DNA of 64,000 nucleotides, taken from assembly GCA_016711105.1 (NCBI GenBank), contig JADJTO010000033.1, positions 70,018-134,017 on the forward strand, written 5' to 3'. A program made the translations under genes and the position numbers. The notes beneath the pieces were generated by a model. It searched no databases, was not told where the DNA came from, and saw nothing but the letters and a program-made list of their open reading frames with translations. Of the stretch, positions 1-8,914 are shown in pieces. The DNA is from Micropruina sp. GTDB taxonomy: Bacteria; Actinomycetota; Actinomycetes; Propionibacteriales; Propionibacteriaceae. How positions within the stretch are numbered: the first letter of the stretch is position 1; every line of letters begins with the position of its first letter.

Positions 1-91
1 AGACTTGTCTCGCTGTCGCAAGTGCACCATGCCAGGCTCGTCCTTAAATGCAGGGGTTTTTTGCGGGGACATATGTCTGACAGCGTGAATT

Positions 92-110
92 TGGCCCCTT
101 GGTGGGGCCA
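92..110 (+). promoter_or_regulatory. Hairpin in the leader of the cold-shock gene
   Basis: A 7-bp perfect stem (92-98 with 104-110) and a 5-nt loop end 8 nt before the AAGGA ribosome-binding site (119-123) of the cold-shock gene. Structured leaders that control translation are known for csp mRNAs; a regulatory role here is inference. Confidence 0.4.
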
Positions 111-130
111 CCAGCAGTAAGGAAATGCGC

Positions 131-334
131 ATGGCGCAAGGAACCGTCAAGTGGTTCAATGCCGACAAGGGCTTCGGGTTCATCGAGGTTGACGGTGGAG
201 GGCAGGACGTCTTCGTTCATTACTCCGCCATCGAGACCAGTGGCTACCGTTCGCTGACCGAGGGTCAGCGCGTCGAGTTCAAGGTCGTTCCCGGTAACAA
301 GGGTCCTCAGGCCGACGGCGTTCGCGCGGTCTGA
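131..334 (+). CDS. cspA: Cold-shock protein, CspA family
   Basis: A 67-residue single cold-shock domain protein. The RNP1-like motif KGFGFIEV and the RNP2-like motif DVFVHYSAI are both visible, and the start MAQGTVKWFN is typical of actinobacterial Csp proteins. Such proteins bind single-stranded RNA and DNA and act as RNA chaperones. I chose the ATG at 131 over the in-frame ATG at 125 because AAGGA at 119-123 is 7 nt from it and family members begin MAQG. It is monocistronic, with hairpins downstream. Confidence 0.93.
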   Translation: MAQGTVKWFNADKGFGFIEVDGGGQDVFVHYSAIETSGYRSLTEGQRVEFKVVPGNKGPQADGVRAV

Positions 335-344
335 CCCATCGACT

Positions 345-382
345 CTCGGACTCGTCCGAGTAGGCCGGGTTTCGATCCGGCC
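345..382 (+). terminator. Two hairpins after the cold-shock gene
   Basis: The first stem is 345-350/355-360 (CTCGGA/TCCGAG, 4-nt loop). The second is 363-368/377-382 (GGCCGG/CCGGCC). No U tract follows, so termination is only likely. Confidence 0.4.
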
Positions 383-424
383 GCGTTCACGACATTAGTT
401 CATTCCACAGTCTGGACGTGACTA

Positions 425-462
425 CAACTGCCCGGCCCCCCTATCTAGGGGCCGGGCAGTTG
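425..462. terminator. Bidirectional intrinsic terminator
   Basis: A 15-bp perfect inverted repeat (425-439 and 448-462) with an 8-nt loop lies between the convergent cold-shock gene and the minus-strand gene ending at 493. The right arm overlaps the start of a 15-nt direct repeat (454-468 and 470-484, one mismatch). Confidence 0.75.
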
Positions 463-492
463 TTCGTCCGGGCAGTTGGTCGTCTCTGCGGG

Positions 493-957
493 TCAGCGCA
501 GACGTAGCTTGTCCAGGCTGGCGTGCGCGCCGCCACCGTCACGGTCGGGAGTGATCACCAGCTCCAGCACGGTGACTCCGGCCAGGTTGACCTCATGCTC
601 TTCGGCTTCATGGCTGCCGCCCTGGGGGCTGAAGTTCCACTGTTGCCGGACGATGTCGCGGAAGGTGACGCCGGCGTCCTCGGAGGCGCGCAGGAGGTAC
701 TCCTGGGAGCGGGCCACGGCCAACTCAATGAACTCCACCCGGACGCGCTTGAGCGCCTGGGGCACAGCGAAACTCAGCCGAATCGTCTGCTCACCCGGTG
801 TCGCGGCACGCCAGCCGCCGACCTGCCCGGGGATCAGGGCGGCCTCGATCGGGTGGGCCGCGTCCTCAGAGGTGATCTCAACCTCGGCGAGAGCCTCCAA
901 GTCCAACCAGTCGGACTGATCGACGGCGTGGGCTGGATCGATGATCTTCTTGCGCAT
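493..957 (-). CDS. Hypothetical protein, possible discoidin-like beta-sandwich
   Basis: A 154-residue protein that I do not recognise with certainty. The spacing of hydrophobic stretches (QTIRLSFAVPQALKRVRVEF, YLLRASEDAG, VTVLELVITPD) resembles a beta-sandwich of the galactose-binding/discoidin type, in which the C-terminal strand reports on ligand contact. There is no signal peptide or membrane segment. A GGAGAG ribosome-binding site lies about 7 nt before the ATG. The gene is convergent with the cold-shock gene, and they share the terminator at 425-462. Confidence 0.7.
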   Translation of the reverse strand: MRKKIIDPAHAVDQSDWLDLEALAEVEITSEDAAHPIEAALIPGQVGGWRAATPGEQTIRLSFAVPQALKRVRVEFIELAVARSQEYLLRASEDAGVTFRDIVRQQWNFSPQGGSHEAEEHEVNLAGVTVLELVITPDRDGGGAHASLDKLRLR

Positions 958-1019
958 GGTGACTCTCTCCGCTTCTGGGGTTCAACGAGGGCACAGGGCC
1001 GGGAGGCCTGGGCCAGGAA

Positions 1020-1271
1020 TCAGTGGTGGCCGACCTTCGCTGAGGCCAACGGGTCCCGTTGCCGCTGACTTTCACAGGCGGAAACGTCCGTGCAGCGCCC
1101 CGTGATCACTTCGACGTCGCGACGACCGCAGAGCACACAGCGAGTCTTTCCGACGTGGCAGGAACAGGTGCACGACCACAGGTAGAAAGCGGTCGGGCGG
1201 CCCATCTCCAGGTTCACCACGCAGTGGGAATGGTCGTTCGAGATACACCAACCGCAGCGAACGCCTGTCAC
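1020..1271 (-). CDS. Small cysteine-rich putative zinc-binding protein
   Basis: An 83-residue protein with ten cysteines, including CGWC, the CTCSCH cluster and CVLC, plus histidines in NDHSHC. This pattern suggests two zinc knuckles. Similar small proteins of unknown role occur in actinobacteria. No membrane segment. The C-terminal 25 residues are low in hydrophobics and probably disordered. Function unknown; coding potential is supported by the conserved-looking Cys spacing rather than by context. Confidence 0.55.
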   Translation of the reverse strand: MTGVRCGWCISNDHSHCVVNLEMGRPTAFYLWSCTCSCHVGKTRCVLCGRRDVEVITGRCTDVSACESQRQRDPLASAKVGHH

Positions 1272-1460
1272 GTGGTTCCCTTCGAGAGCTCAATCTCCGG
1301 CCAGTACGTGGCACTCAGGGCGACCCAAGTCCAGGGCATCATCGGCCTCCGGTCAGTGCCGGTGCGCCTACTGATCGCAGGTGACGTCCCGCGAGTGCCC
1401 GACACCCCATCTTTGCATGGCGGGCAAGCCTGACCGTGTTTCCTGAATCGTGGGCACTGG

Positions 1461-2126
1461 TCAGTCGACCTGAACGGGGGTGATCGCCCAGCGCTCGGGC
1501 GCGGCGCGCTGGCCGTGGCCGAAGTAGCCCTGGGACCAAGCCCGGTAGGCTGGGCCGCCCTCCCAGTGCGGGACCCGGTGCGCGCCCCGGGGCACCGTGC
1601 GGATGTTCGGTTCGGCACCAGCCAGGAGCCGCGCCGCATCGGCGGCACAAGCCGGGACGGTGTGCGAAGGTGCGGCGTCCGTACTCCATTCCACGTCGCG
1701 GTCCGACGGTCCGTGGGCCGGGTTGAAGAAGCAGGGCTGGCGACGTTCGGGGAGGGGGTCTCCGGCCAGCCGGGCCTGCAGGCAGGCCAGGGTGTATTGA
1801 CCCTCGCGCAGAATCTCGGTCACTCCGCCCACCTCGGCGGAGTCGCTGACGCTCTTGAAGGCGGCTTGGGCGTCGGCCAGAGCTGCCTCGGCTCGTGAGT
1901 GCAATCCTCGGACGAGGGCATCGGGATGCCGTTCGGCGGCCAGGGCGAGAGCGTGGAACTCCTCGGTGAACCGGGCTAGGTCCTCGCCTGCGACGCGCAT
2001 CGACGAGCTGAGCAGGGCCTGCCACTCTTGTCGCTCTCGACGGGCGCGGGAGACGCCGAGCCGACCCGTGACCACCAGGATCACGGCCAGCACAGCGACC
2101 ACAGCCACCACCCAGAGGTAGTCCAT
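1461..2126 (-). CDS. Membrane-anchored hypothetical protein
   Basis: About 221 residues from the ATG at 2126; a GTG at 2144 is in frame and adds six. Residues 2-21 form one hydrophobic helix, followed by an Arg-rich stretch and a long helical region (about 30-115) that looks like a coiled coil. The C-terminal half holds CFFNPAHGPS, VPACAADAARL and AYRAWSQGYFG, which I associate with an uncharacterised actinobacterial membrane-protein family. The N-out/C-in orientation and the function are unknown. Confidence 0.7.
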   Translation of the reverse strand: MDYLWVVAVVAVLAVILVVTGRLGVSRARRERQEWQALLSSSMRVAGEDLARFTEEFHALALAAERHPDALVRGLHSRAEAALADAQAAFKSVSDSAEVGGVTEILREGQYTLACLQARLAGDPLPERRQPCFFNPAHGPSDRDVEWSTDAAPSHTVPACAADAARLLAGAEPNIRTVPRGAHRVPHWEGGPAYRAWSQGYFGHGQRAAPERWAITPVQVD

Positions 2127-2240
2127 GCCGATCAGTGTGCCCACCCAACCTTGGAGAAGCCCTAACGCAGCCTGAGCGTCACCCGCTCAGGGCCCGCTTG
2201 CGCATCGCGAGACCCTGCCCACTCACCTGGCCCCGCGCCC

Positions 2241-3995
2241 TCAGTCGATCTCGCACAAGACCTCGCCGCTGGACACCCCGGCACCCGGCCGTGCGACTAG
2301 GTGCCTCACGGTGCCCGGCCGGTGCGCCGTGACCTGCTGCTCCATCTTCATCGCCTCCAAGACCAGGATCAGATCGCCCTGCGCGACCAGATCTCCCTCG
2401 CTCACGGCGATGCTGATGATGGTGCCCTGCATCGGTGCGGTCAGCGCCTGCGTGGAGGGGGCAGCGGGCCCGCCGGTCGCGCCACTGCGCCGGGATGGGG
2501 CCCGGCGCGTGGTCGAGGCGCGGGTGCCGCCGGTGAGCGCCGCGGGCAGCTTGATCACGATCCGCCGTGAGTCGACCTCCACCACGAAGGTCTCGGTTGG
2601 CAACGCTTCTTGCCGGAGCGCTGGCCCGGCGTACGGCGGTAGGGAAACGTTGAATTCCGTCTCGATCCACCGCGTGTGAATGGCAAAGCTGTCTCCGGTG
2701 CCGATGAAATCAGGATGGTTTAACACGGCCCGGTGAAACGGCAGAGCGGTTGGCATCCCCTCGACGACGGTTTCGTCCAGGGCTCGCCTGGCGCGGGCCA
2801 GGGCCGTGGCGCGGTCGGGGCCGGTGACGATGATTTTGGCTACCAGGGAGTCGAAGTTCCCAGGCACCGTCATACCGGGGTGGTAGCCCTCGTCCACGCG
2901 CACCCCTGGCCCGGTCGGCGGCTGCCAGTCGGTCAGCGTGCCAGGGGAGGGGAGGAAGTCGCGAGCGGCGTCTTCGGCGTTGATCCGGAACTCGATCGAG
3001 TGCCCACGGGTCGGCGGATCGGAGTAGCCCAGCGGCTCACCGTCGGCGATCCGGAACATCTCGCCGACGAGATCCAGCCCGGTGACTTCCTCGGTCACCG
3101 GATGTTCGACCTGCAGCCGCGTGTTCACCTCCAGGAAGGAAATCGTCCCGTCCTGCGCCAGCAAAAACTCACAGGTTCCGGCGCCCACATAACCACCCGC
3201 GCGCAGCAAATTTCGCGACGAGGTCGCCACGAGGGCCCGTTGGGCGTCGGTCAGAAAGGGTGCGGGGGCCTCCTCGAGCAACTTCTGATGACGGCGCTGC
3301 AGGGAACAGTCCCGGGTGGAGAGCACCACCACGGTGCCGTGCTGGTCGGCCAGACATTGGGTCTCGATGTGGCGTGGACGCTCCAGGTAGCGCTCGACGA
3401 AGCACTCGCCCCGGCCGAAGGCGGTCACAGCCTCCCTGGTCGCGGCGGCGAAACGTTCCGGAATCTCCTCCAGGGTGCGCGCGACCCGCATGCCTCGTCC
3501 CCCGCCTCCGAAGGCCGCTTTGATCGCGATCGGCAGGCCGTGCTCTTGAGCGAAAGCAACCGCCTCCTCCGCGTCGGCGATCGGTAGGTCGGTGCCCGGA
3601 ACCAGCGGTGCGCCGATCCGCCGGGCGAGTTCTCGGGCCCGAACCTTGTCGCCGAGCAGGTCGATCGCCTCTGGAGGGGGGCCGATCCAGGTCAGGCCGG
3701 CCTCGATCACGACCCGCGCGAACTCAGCGTTCTCGGCCAGGAAGCCGTAGCCGGGGTGCACGGCGTCCGCTCCGGAACGCCGTGCGACGGCCAACACCGC
3801 TTGCTGGTTCAGGTACGTCTGAGCCGGGGTGCTGCCTGGCAGGGCAAAGGCCTCGTCGGCCAACCGGACGAACAGCGAGTCAGCGTCGGGCTCGGCGTAG
3901 ATCGCCACGCTGGCCACGCCGAAGTCTTTGGCGGCGCGGATCAGCCGTACGGCTATCTCGCCCCGATTGGCCACCAGAACTTTCCGGATCGGCAC
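2241..3995 (-). CDS. accA: Acyl-CoA (acetyl-/propionyl-CoA) carboxylase alpha subunit: biotin carboxylase plus BCCP
   Basis: A 584-residue cytoplasmic protein that carboxylates biotin with ATP and bicarbonate and carries it for transfer to acyl-CoA. Domains: N-terminal biotin-carboxylase lobe (KVLVANRGEIAVR), ATP-grasp with the Gly-rich loop GGGGRGMRV (about 165-173), biotin-carboxylase C-terminal domain to about 445, a low-complexity Arg/Ser/Thr linker, and a C-terminal BCCP domain with the biotinylation site EAMKM. Its length fits the AccA3/PccA type of actinobacteria. The gene lies 36 nt after the PxpA-like gene. The beta and epsilon subunits and BirA are 7-11 kb away (11.3-13.9 kb). Substrate preference cannot be read from sequence. 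Confidence 0.93.
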   Translation of the reverse strand: MPIRKVLVANRGEIAVRLIRAAKDFGVASVAIYAEPDADSLFVRLADEAFALPGSTPAQTYLNQQAVLAVARRSGADAVHPGYGFLAENAEFARVVIEAGLTWIGPPPEAIDLLGDKVRARELARRIGAPLVPGTDLPIADAEEAVAFAQEHGLPIAIKAAFGGGGRGMRVARTLEEIPERFAAATREAVTAFGRGECFVERYLERPRHIETQCLADQHGTVVVLSTRDCSLQRRHQKLLEEAPAPFLTDAQRALVATSSRNLLRAGGYVGAGTCEFLLAQDGTISFLEVNTRLQVEHPVTEEVTGLDLVGEMFRIADGEPLGYSDPPTRGHSIEFRINAEDAARDFLPSPGTLTDWQPPTGPGVRVDEGYHPGMTVPGNFDSLVAKIIVTGPDRATALARARRALDETVVEGMPTALPFHRAVLNHPDFIGTGDSFAIHTRWIETEFNVSLPPYAGPALRQEALPTETFVVEVDSRRIVIKLPAALTGGTRASTTRRAPSRRSGATGGPAAPSTQALTAPMQGTIISIAVSEGDLVAQGDLILVLEAMKMEQQVTAHRPGTVRHLVARPGAGVSSGEVLCEID

Positions 3996-4031
3996 GAATC
4001 CTCCCTCGTTCGATCGTGGTCGGAGTCTAGG

Positions 4032-4746
4032 TCAGGCCGCCGAGGTAGCCCTGACAAAGGTTCGGATGGCGAAGCCTTCTGCCGCCAAGGCGGTGTGGAC
4101 GGCGCTCGCGCAAGCGCGTTCGTCAACGTCGCGCGTCCAATCGGATGGTGGCGTAATCGCCGCTGTACGCCGCACGGACGGCCTCGTCCGCCACCTGGCT
4201 GGGGTCAAGCGAACTCGGTGCCCGCCGACCGCCAGGTTGTCTCCTCGTCGGTGTGAACTCCGCGGCTGTGGTCAGGCCATGCCGGGTGGCCGTCTGCAGC
4301 AGCATCGAATCGCGTTCGCCCACCACCACCAGCGCGCTGTCGTAGTCGAGGATCGCGTTCACGATCGCCCACGCATGGTGCCGATCAGTCTGGACGGCCT
4401 CCATCAAGGCCCCAGCGGGACGGAGGAAGCTGACCCGGGTCCCTTCGGTCAACGCGATCGCGTCCAGTCCACCGATTTGGTAGAGGACCTCGGCGGTCAG
4501 ATCATCGGCGGCGTAGTCGATGAATCGTTGGCCGCGCCCGGCGAGGTCGCGGTATCCCACCAGAGCGCCGATCGGTATGGAGCGCTCGGCTGCGTCGGCG
4601 CACGCAGCCAGCATGTGTGCAGGGTCGCCGGCGTGGGCGCCGCAGGGGATAGTGAGGCTGCTGACCATGGTCAGCGGCGACTTGTCGGTGCTTTCGGACC
4701 AGGACCCGCACGCTGAAACCGGTTCGGCGCTCAGATCGATCTTCAC
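4032..4746 (-). pseudogene. PxpA-like (LamB/YcsF) protein, frameshifted near its C-terminus
   Basis: The family member PxpA is the 5-oxoprolinase A subunit. From the GTG at 4746 the frame runs to a stop at 4123, but a second frame carries a good family C-terminus (SDWTRDVDERACASAV and onward to a stop at 4032). The frames join near 4138-4150. Family signatures are only partly kept: the HAGDP motif is present, but the N-terminal DLNADLGEG is DLSAEPVSA, GAHPS is GALVGY, and KPHG is RPAG. A TATGTT box 6 nt before the GTG suggests leaderless expression. Probably the first gene of an operon with the carboxylase alpha gene. Catalytic activity is doubtful. Confidence 0.75.
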
Positions 4747-4814
4747 CGCCCCAACATAGTGGCGGCCGGGTCTAGCCGCCGACCTCCCCGGGCACAGTCT
4801 GCGATGCTGACCAC

Positions 4815-5801
4815 ATGCGCAGCATCCGAGGTCGTGTGTGGCGGGACGGGGTGGTGGTCGCCGAGGACTTTCCGTTGGAGCAGCTGGATCAATGGCTGGC
4901 CGACCCGACCGCGCTGGTCTGGCTGGACGTCTGCGAACCCGAGAAGGCACTGCTCGACCAGCTGGCCAGCGAGCTCGCCCTCGACCCGCTGGCCGTGGAG
5001 GACGCGGTGGAGCCGCGCGAGCGTCCGAAGGCCACCCGGCACGCCACGCACACCTTCATCACCTGCTATTCGGCGCGGTTGCTGACCAGCGGGCAGGCCG
5101 TGCCCCGGCTGGCCACAGGACGGGTGTCCGTGTTCGTCCTGCCGACCGGGCTGATCACGGTTCGCGTCCAGGACGACGTGGACATGGATGAGGTGCTGGC
5201 CCGCTGGAACGAGGACGGCCTGCTGGGTTACGGGGTGGGTGCCCTCGTGCACGGTCTGCTGGACACTCTGGTCGACGAACACTTCGTCACCATCCAGAGC
5301 ATGGATGACGCCCTGGAGGACTTGGAGGATCTGCTCTTCGATGTGCGGGTGCCGACCCGGGTGATCCAACAGCGAGTGTTCGCCCTACGCAAGGCCCTGG
5401 TCGAGTTGCGGCGGATCGTCCTGCCGATGCGCGAAGTGGTCGCGGCCGTGATGCGGCACCGGCTGACCAATGGCTCCGCCCGTGACCTGGACGGCTCGTT
5501 CAACGACCTGTACGACCACGTGCTGCGCGCGGCCGAGTGGACCGAATCGCTGCGCGACATGGTGAGTTCGGTCTTCGAGACCAACCTGTCCCTGCAGGAC
5601 GCCCGGCTCAACACGATCATGAAGAAGCTCGCCTCGTGGGGCGCGATCATCGCCGTCCCGACCGCGGTCACCGGCTGGTTCGGTCAGAACCTGCCCTACC
5701 CGGGGTTCAGCGAGCCATCCGGCCTGTGGCAGAGCGCAATCCTGATTCTGATCGGCACAGTCGGGTTGTTCTTCGCCTTCAAACGCTTCGATTGGCTCTG
5801 A
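4815..5801 (+). CDS. corA: CorA-family divalent cation (Mg2+/Co2+) transporter
   Basis: A 328-residue protein. A long cytoplasmic N-terminal domain with predicted helices is followed by two C-terminal membrane helices (about residues 275-295 and 303-325). The pore-entry signature is GQN in GWFGQNLPYPGF rather than the classic GMN; this form is common in actinobacterial CorA-like proteins (from general knowledge). The basic C-terminus FKRFDWL fits the inside. The gene is divergent from the PxpA-like gene with 68 bp between the starts. Confidence 0.88.
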   Translation: MRSIRGRVWRDGVVVAEDFPLEQLDQWLADPTALVWLDVCEPEKALLDQLASELALDPLAVEDAVEPRERPKATRHATHTFITCYSARLLTSGQAVPRLATGRVSVFVLPTGLITVRVQDDVDMDEVLARWNEDGLLGYGVGALVHGLLDTLVDEHFVTIQSMDDALEDLEDLLFDVRVPTRVIQQRVFALRKALVELRRIVLPMREVVAAVMRHRLTNGSARDLDGSFNDLYDHVLRAAEWTESLRDMVSSVFETNLSLQDARLNTIMKKLASWGAIIAVPTAVTGWFGQNLPYPGFSEPSGLWQSAILILIGTVGLFFAFKRFDWL

Positions 5802-7632
5802 TCAAGTCAACAGCTTGTCGAGCAGCGCTTCGGCTTGCACGGACGGCGTCCAGGCCATCGACTCGCCCCCCGCGGCGAACGTGTAGCCACCACACTGGCT
5901 CTGGTCAATCAGGATGAGGTCCAGCCACGGCGTTGCGAGCGCGACCCGGCGGCCGGGTGTCCCTTCGCGTGAGCATCGGCCGGTAGCCGGCTTCCCCCGA
6001 GCCTGGATGTCTGCGCTGAGAAGCTTGACCTCTGCCTGGGTGAGGGTGCGTTCGAGCGAGGGGCCGGCATCCATGGCCCTGTTGTCGTACAGGCAGGCAC
6101 GGCCGGCAACCGTGTCCTCCACCTTCGCGGGGATCACGGCAGCGCCCGCCGGTGTTGCGGTTCCGCACCAGGAGCCGGGGCGCAGCCGACCTGCCACGGG
6201 CTCAGTGATCGCTCGCTGACGGATCAGCTCACGCCGGAAGCTGGCCAGGACGGCGTCCGACCCGGACCGCTGGGCTCCGGGCACGCCGACCAGGCGGCAC
6301 CCGTAGAACTGCAGCTGAATCACCACGGGCTCGCCCCGCGCGGGTTCAAGCACCATCAGTAACTCCGGGCCCAGTTCCGCTGTGCACGGGTCGTTGGTGA
6401 GAGCGGCGGGCAGCTTGCCGAACTGCTCCAGGACGGCGTCCGCTCCGGAGGACTCCAGAGCGTCCAGCGGCGTGTTGAGCCGGAGCGCATCCGCGCCCCA
6501 CGGGCAGAGCCGGATTCGTTCAGCTCCTTCGGGGAGGGGCGTGCCGGCCGGGCTGGGGGTACGAGCGGCGCAGTAGTCAGCGGCGGGGGTGGGTTCCGGC
6601 TCGGCGGTGCTTGACGGAGGGGTAAGGCGACTAAGCAGTGAACCGATCACGGATGCGGCCTGCGTACCAGGAGTCCAGAACAGCTGGTCACGTCCATCCT
6701 TGATGAAGGCGAACCATTGGTCTCCCCCGACTCGCCAGAAGACCAGCGGGTCTCCCCAGGGGCCGATCAGGGTGAGTTGAGGCCCATCCAAGCGGGAGTC
6801 GTCGTTCATCGCGACGCTGCTGTTCGCCGAGATGTCAGCGCGCAGTAGCTCAAGTTCGGTGCGGCTCAGAGCGGTCATCCCGCCAAGGTCCTGGCTGCCT
6901 GGATCTCGTAGGCACATCGCGCCTGCGACGACCTTGCCAGCCTCGAGGGGAAGAAGCGGCCTGTGGGTGAAGTGCCCGCAGAAGGCGGTGAGGCTCGTCG
7001 GGCTTCTCTGGGAGCGTTGCGTGAGCAGGAGAGCACGGAGCGTGGCCAGGACGTCATTCCCGGGCTTCGCCACCGCCCGGGGCGCCGATCACACGACACG
7101 CGTTCTCCCCGCGGATCACCCGGGCCGAGCCGTCGGGGTAGCTGAAGACGATCCGAAAGGTTAGTCCCGGCGCTGAGTCGCAGTCGTTGGCAGCGCCCAG
7201 TGGTAGGCCGTTGAACGAGCGAATCAGCTCGTCCACCCCGATGGTCAGCGCGTCAGGGATGCCTGCGTAACTCAGCGACTCGGTGCCCTCTGCGCAGAGG
7301 GTGGCCTGCTGGGCGCCCAGAGGCAGCCCCGCGTCGGCAAGAGGGCTTGGTTCGCGGTGCTGGAGGCAGATGGGCGACACCGGCTCAGCCGAGGCCACTG
7401 GCTGCGCGGTGACGGGGCTGGCCGAGGGAGCGGTCGGGAGCGCCACCGTTGAGCCGCGCAACCCCGACCAGGCGAGGGGTACCGCCAGGAGGGCGACAGC
7501 GACGACCACCACGCCGGCCGTCAACCGACCGCGCCGGGCTTTGCCACGGGCCACCCCCACCCACCCCGTCAGTTCAGGGGCATCGGGCACGGCTCGGTGC
7601 AGGGCATCTCGGAGCCGATCGACCTCGTTCAT
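5802..7632 (-). pseudogene. Membrane-anchored protein with duplicated extracellular units, partner of the ECF sigma factor; frameshifted
   Basis: From the ATG at 7632 one frame runs to a stop at 7054; the next frame is open from about 7073 to 5802. Joined near 7070-7082 they give about 609 residues. Residues 1-37 are cytoplasmic, one membrane helix follows (about 38-57), then two homologous units of about 260 residues. Each unit holds a first module (CxxR..PSP, LP.GA....LC, CR.[IL][VI]G.PG) and a second module ending in WTP...A..[LI]...L. It starts 2 nt after the sigma gene, so the two are co-transcribed; an anti-sigma or signal-sensing role is inferred from that position and the topology. 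No known anti-sigma domain is recognisable. Confidence 0.72.
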
Positions 7633-7634
7633 GC

Positions 7635-8153
7635 TCAGTCCTCCTTCGAGAGCAGCGGTGAAGTCCGGAGCGCGGCCAACGCGCGGGACAGCTGACTCTT
7701 GACGGTGCCCACGCTGATCTGCAGGGCCACTGCGGCCTGGGCTTGGGTCAGATCCTCGAAGTAGCAGAGCACGACTACGGCGCGCTGGCCGCGGGGCAGC
7801 GCAGCCAGGGCCTGCGCGACGTCATGCCTGAGCTCGAGGTCAACCCCTTGCTCGGCGTGTTCAAGCACCTCACTGGGCAGTTCGCCCGTCCAGCGCCGAC
7901 GCCACCAGGCGAGATAGGTGTGATACATCGTGGTGCGAAGGTAGGCCTCGTAGGCGTCGGACGTGCCCAGGGACGGGAGTCGGTGGTAGGTCTTGGCCAG
8001 AGCGGTCTGGACCAGATCTTCAGCGCGGTGATGATCGCCGGTGAGCAGCCAGGCGCAGCGCCACAGTGCCCTGCCGCGTGCTTGGACGAAAGAGTCGAGG
8101 TCGAGTTGGGCCGTTGCCGGCTCGGCGACCTGCTCCACCACAGCCACCTCCAC
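7635..8153 (-). CDS. RNA polymerase sigma factor, ECF subgroup (SigE family)
   Basis: A 172-residue ECF sigma factor. Region 2 (about 20-85) contains LTGDHHRAEDLVQTAL, and region 4 (about 108-160) has the ALPRGQRAVVVLCYFEDLTQ and VGTVKSQLSRAL motifs of the SigE/SCO family in actinobacteria. There is no extra C-terminal domain. It would redirect RNA polymerase to a small regulon in response to an extracytoplasmic signal. Its downstream neighbour, 2 nt away, is a one-pass membrane protein, the usual layout for a sigma factor with its membrane regulator. Confidence 0.9.
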   Translation of the reverse strand: MEVAVVEQVAEPATAQLDLDSFVQARGRALWRCAWLLTGDHHRAEDLVQTALAKTYHRLPSLGTSDAYEAYLRTTMYHTYLAWWRRRWTGELPSEVLEHAEQGVDLELRHDVAQALAALPRGQRAVVVLCYFEDLTQAQAAVALQISVGTVKSQLSRALAALRTSPLLSKED

Positions 8154-8215
8154 CTCTCCACCCCACTGTCTCGCGTTCCCAACCTAGAAAAGCGGTTGGG
8201 GGCAACGAAAGGTTG

Positions 8216-8914
8216 TCAGGCGGGACGGATGCTCAACGTGTCGATGCTGGCCGACGGCGGGGCGTCCACGGCCAGGCGGACGGTGGCTGCCACGCTGGCG
8301 GGGGTCAGGTGTTCTTCGGGGTGGTACGGGCGTCCGAGCGAGCGCTGGAGTTCGACCTGCATGTCGGTGTCCACCCGGCCGGGGTGGATGGAGGTGACCC
8401 GCAGCTGACCTCGTTCTTCGGCCCGCAGCGAGTCGGCCAGGGCCCGGAGCGCGAACTTCGAGGCCGCGTAGGCCGACCCGGTCGGGCCGGCGGTGAACCC
8501 GGCCCCGGAGTTGATGAACACGACCAAGCCCTGCCGGGCCCGCAGGACGGGGAGCAGCAGGCGGGTGAGCATCGCCGGGGCGATCACGTTCACCTCGAGC
8601 ACGTCTCGCCAGCTCTGGGTGGGCAGGTCGGCCACCGTCCCCAAGGCAGCGATCCCAGCCGAGTGCACGAGGACGTCCAGGCTGCCGATCTCGGCCACGG
8701 CGGCGCTGACCGCGCCTTCGTCGGTGAGTTCGACCACGAACGGCTGCGCTGAGGGGAGCGTGGCAACGACGGCGTCCACGGCGGCGCGATCCCGTCCGCC
8801 GACCAGGACGTGGTGGGTGGTGCCCAGGTCAGCGGCGATCGCCCGTCCGATACCGCGGGAAGCGCCGGTGATCAGCGCCACCGGCCGTTGCTCGGGGTTC
8901 GGAGCCGTGCTCAT
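8216..8914 (-). CDS. Short-chain dehydrogenase/reductase
   Basis: A 232-residue classical SDR with the NAD(P) motif TGASRGIGRA (about 15-24), the HSAG motif in the NNAG position, catalytic Ser in FINSGAGF and YAASKFALRA (Tyr and Lys). The Arg in GGRDRA after beta-2 suggests NADP preference. Its start overlaps the end of the UbiA gene by 4 nt (ATGA), so both lie on one transcript. The substrate is unknown. Confidence 0.88.
   Translation of the reverse strand: MSTAPNPEQRPVALITGASRGIGRAIAADLGTTHHVLVGGRDRAAVDAVVATLPSAQPFVVELTDEGAVSAAVAEIGSLDVLVHSAGIAALGTVADLPTQSWRDVLEVNVIAPAMLTRLLLPVLRARQGLVVFINSGAGFTAGPTGSAYAASKFALRALADSLRAEERGQLRVTSIHPGRVDTDMQVELQRSLGRPYHPEEHLTPASVAATVRLAVDAPPSASIDTLSIRPA

Noticed and set aside
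363..382. tRNA T-arm-like GGTTTCGATCC
   Set aside because: No acceptor or anticodon arm nearby; it is a simple GGCCGG hairpin.
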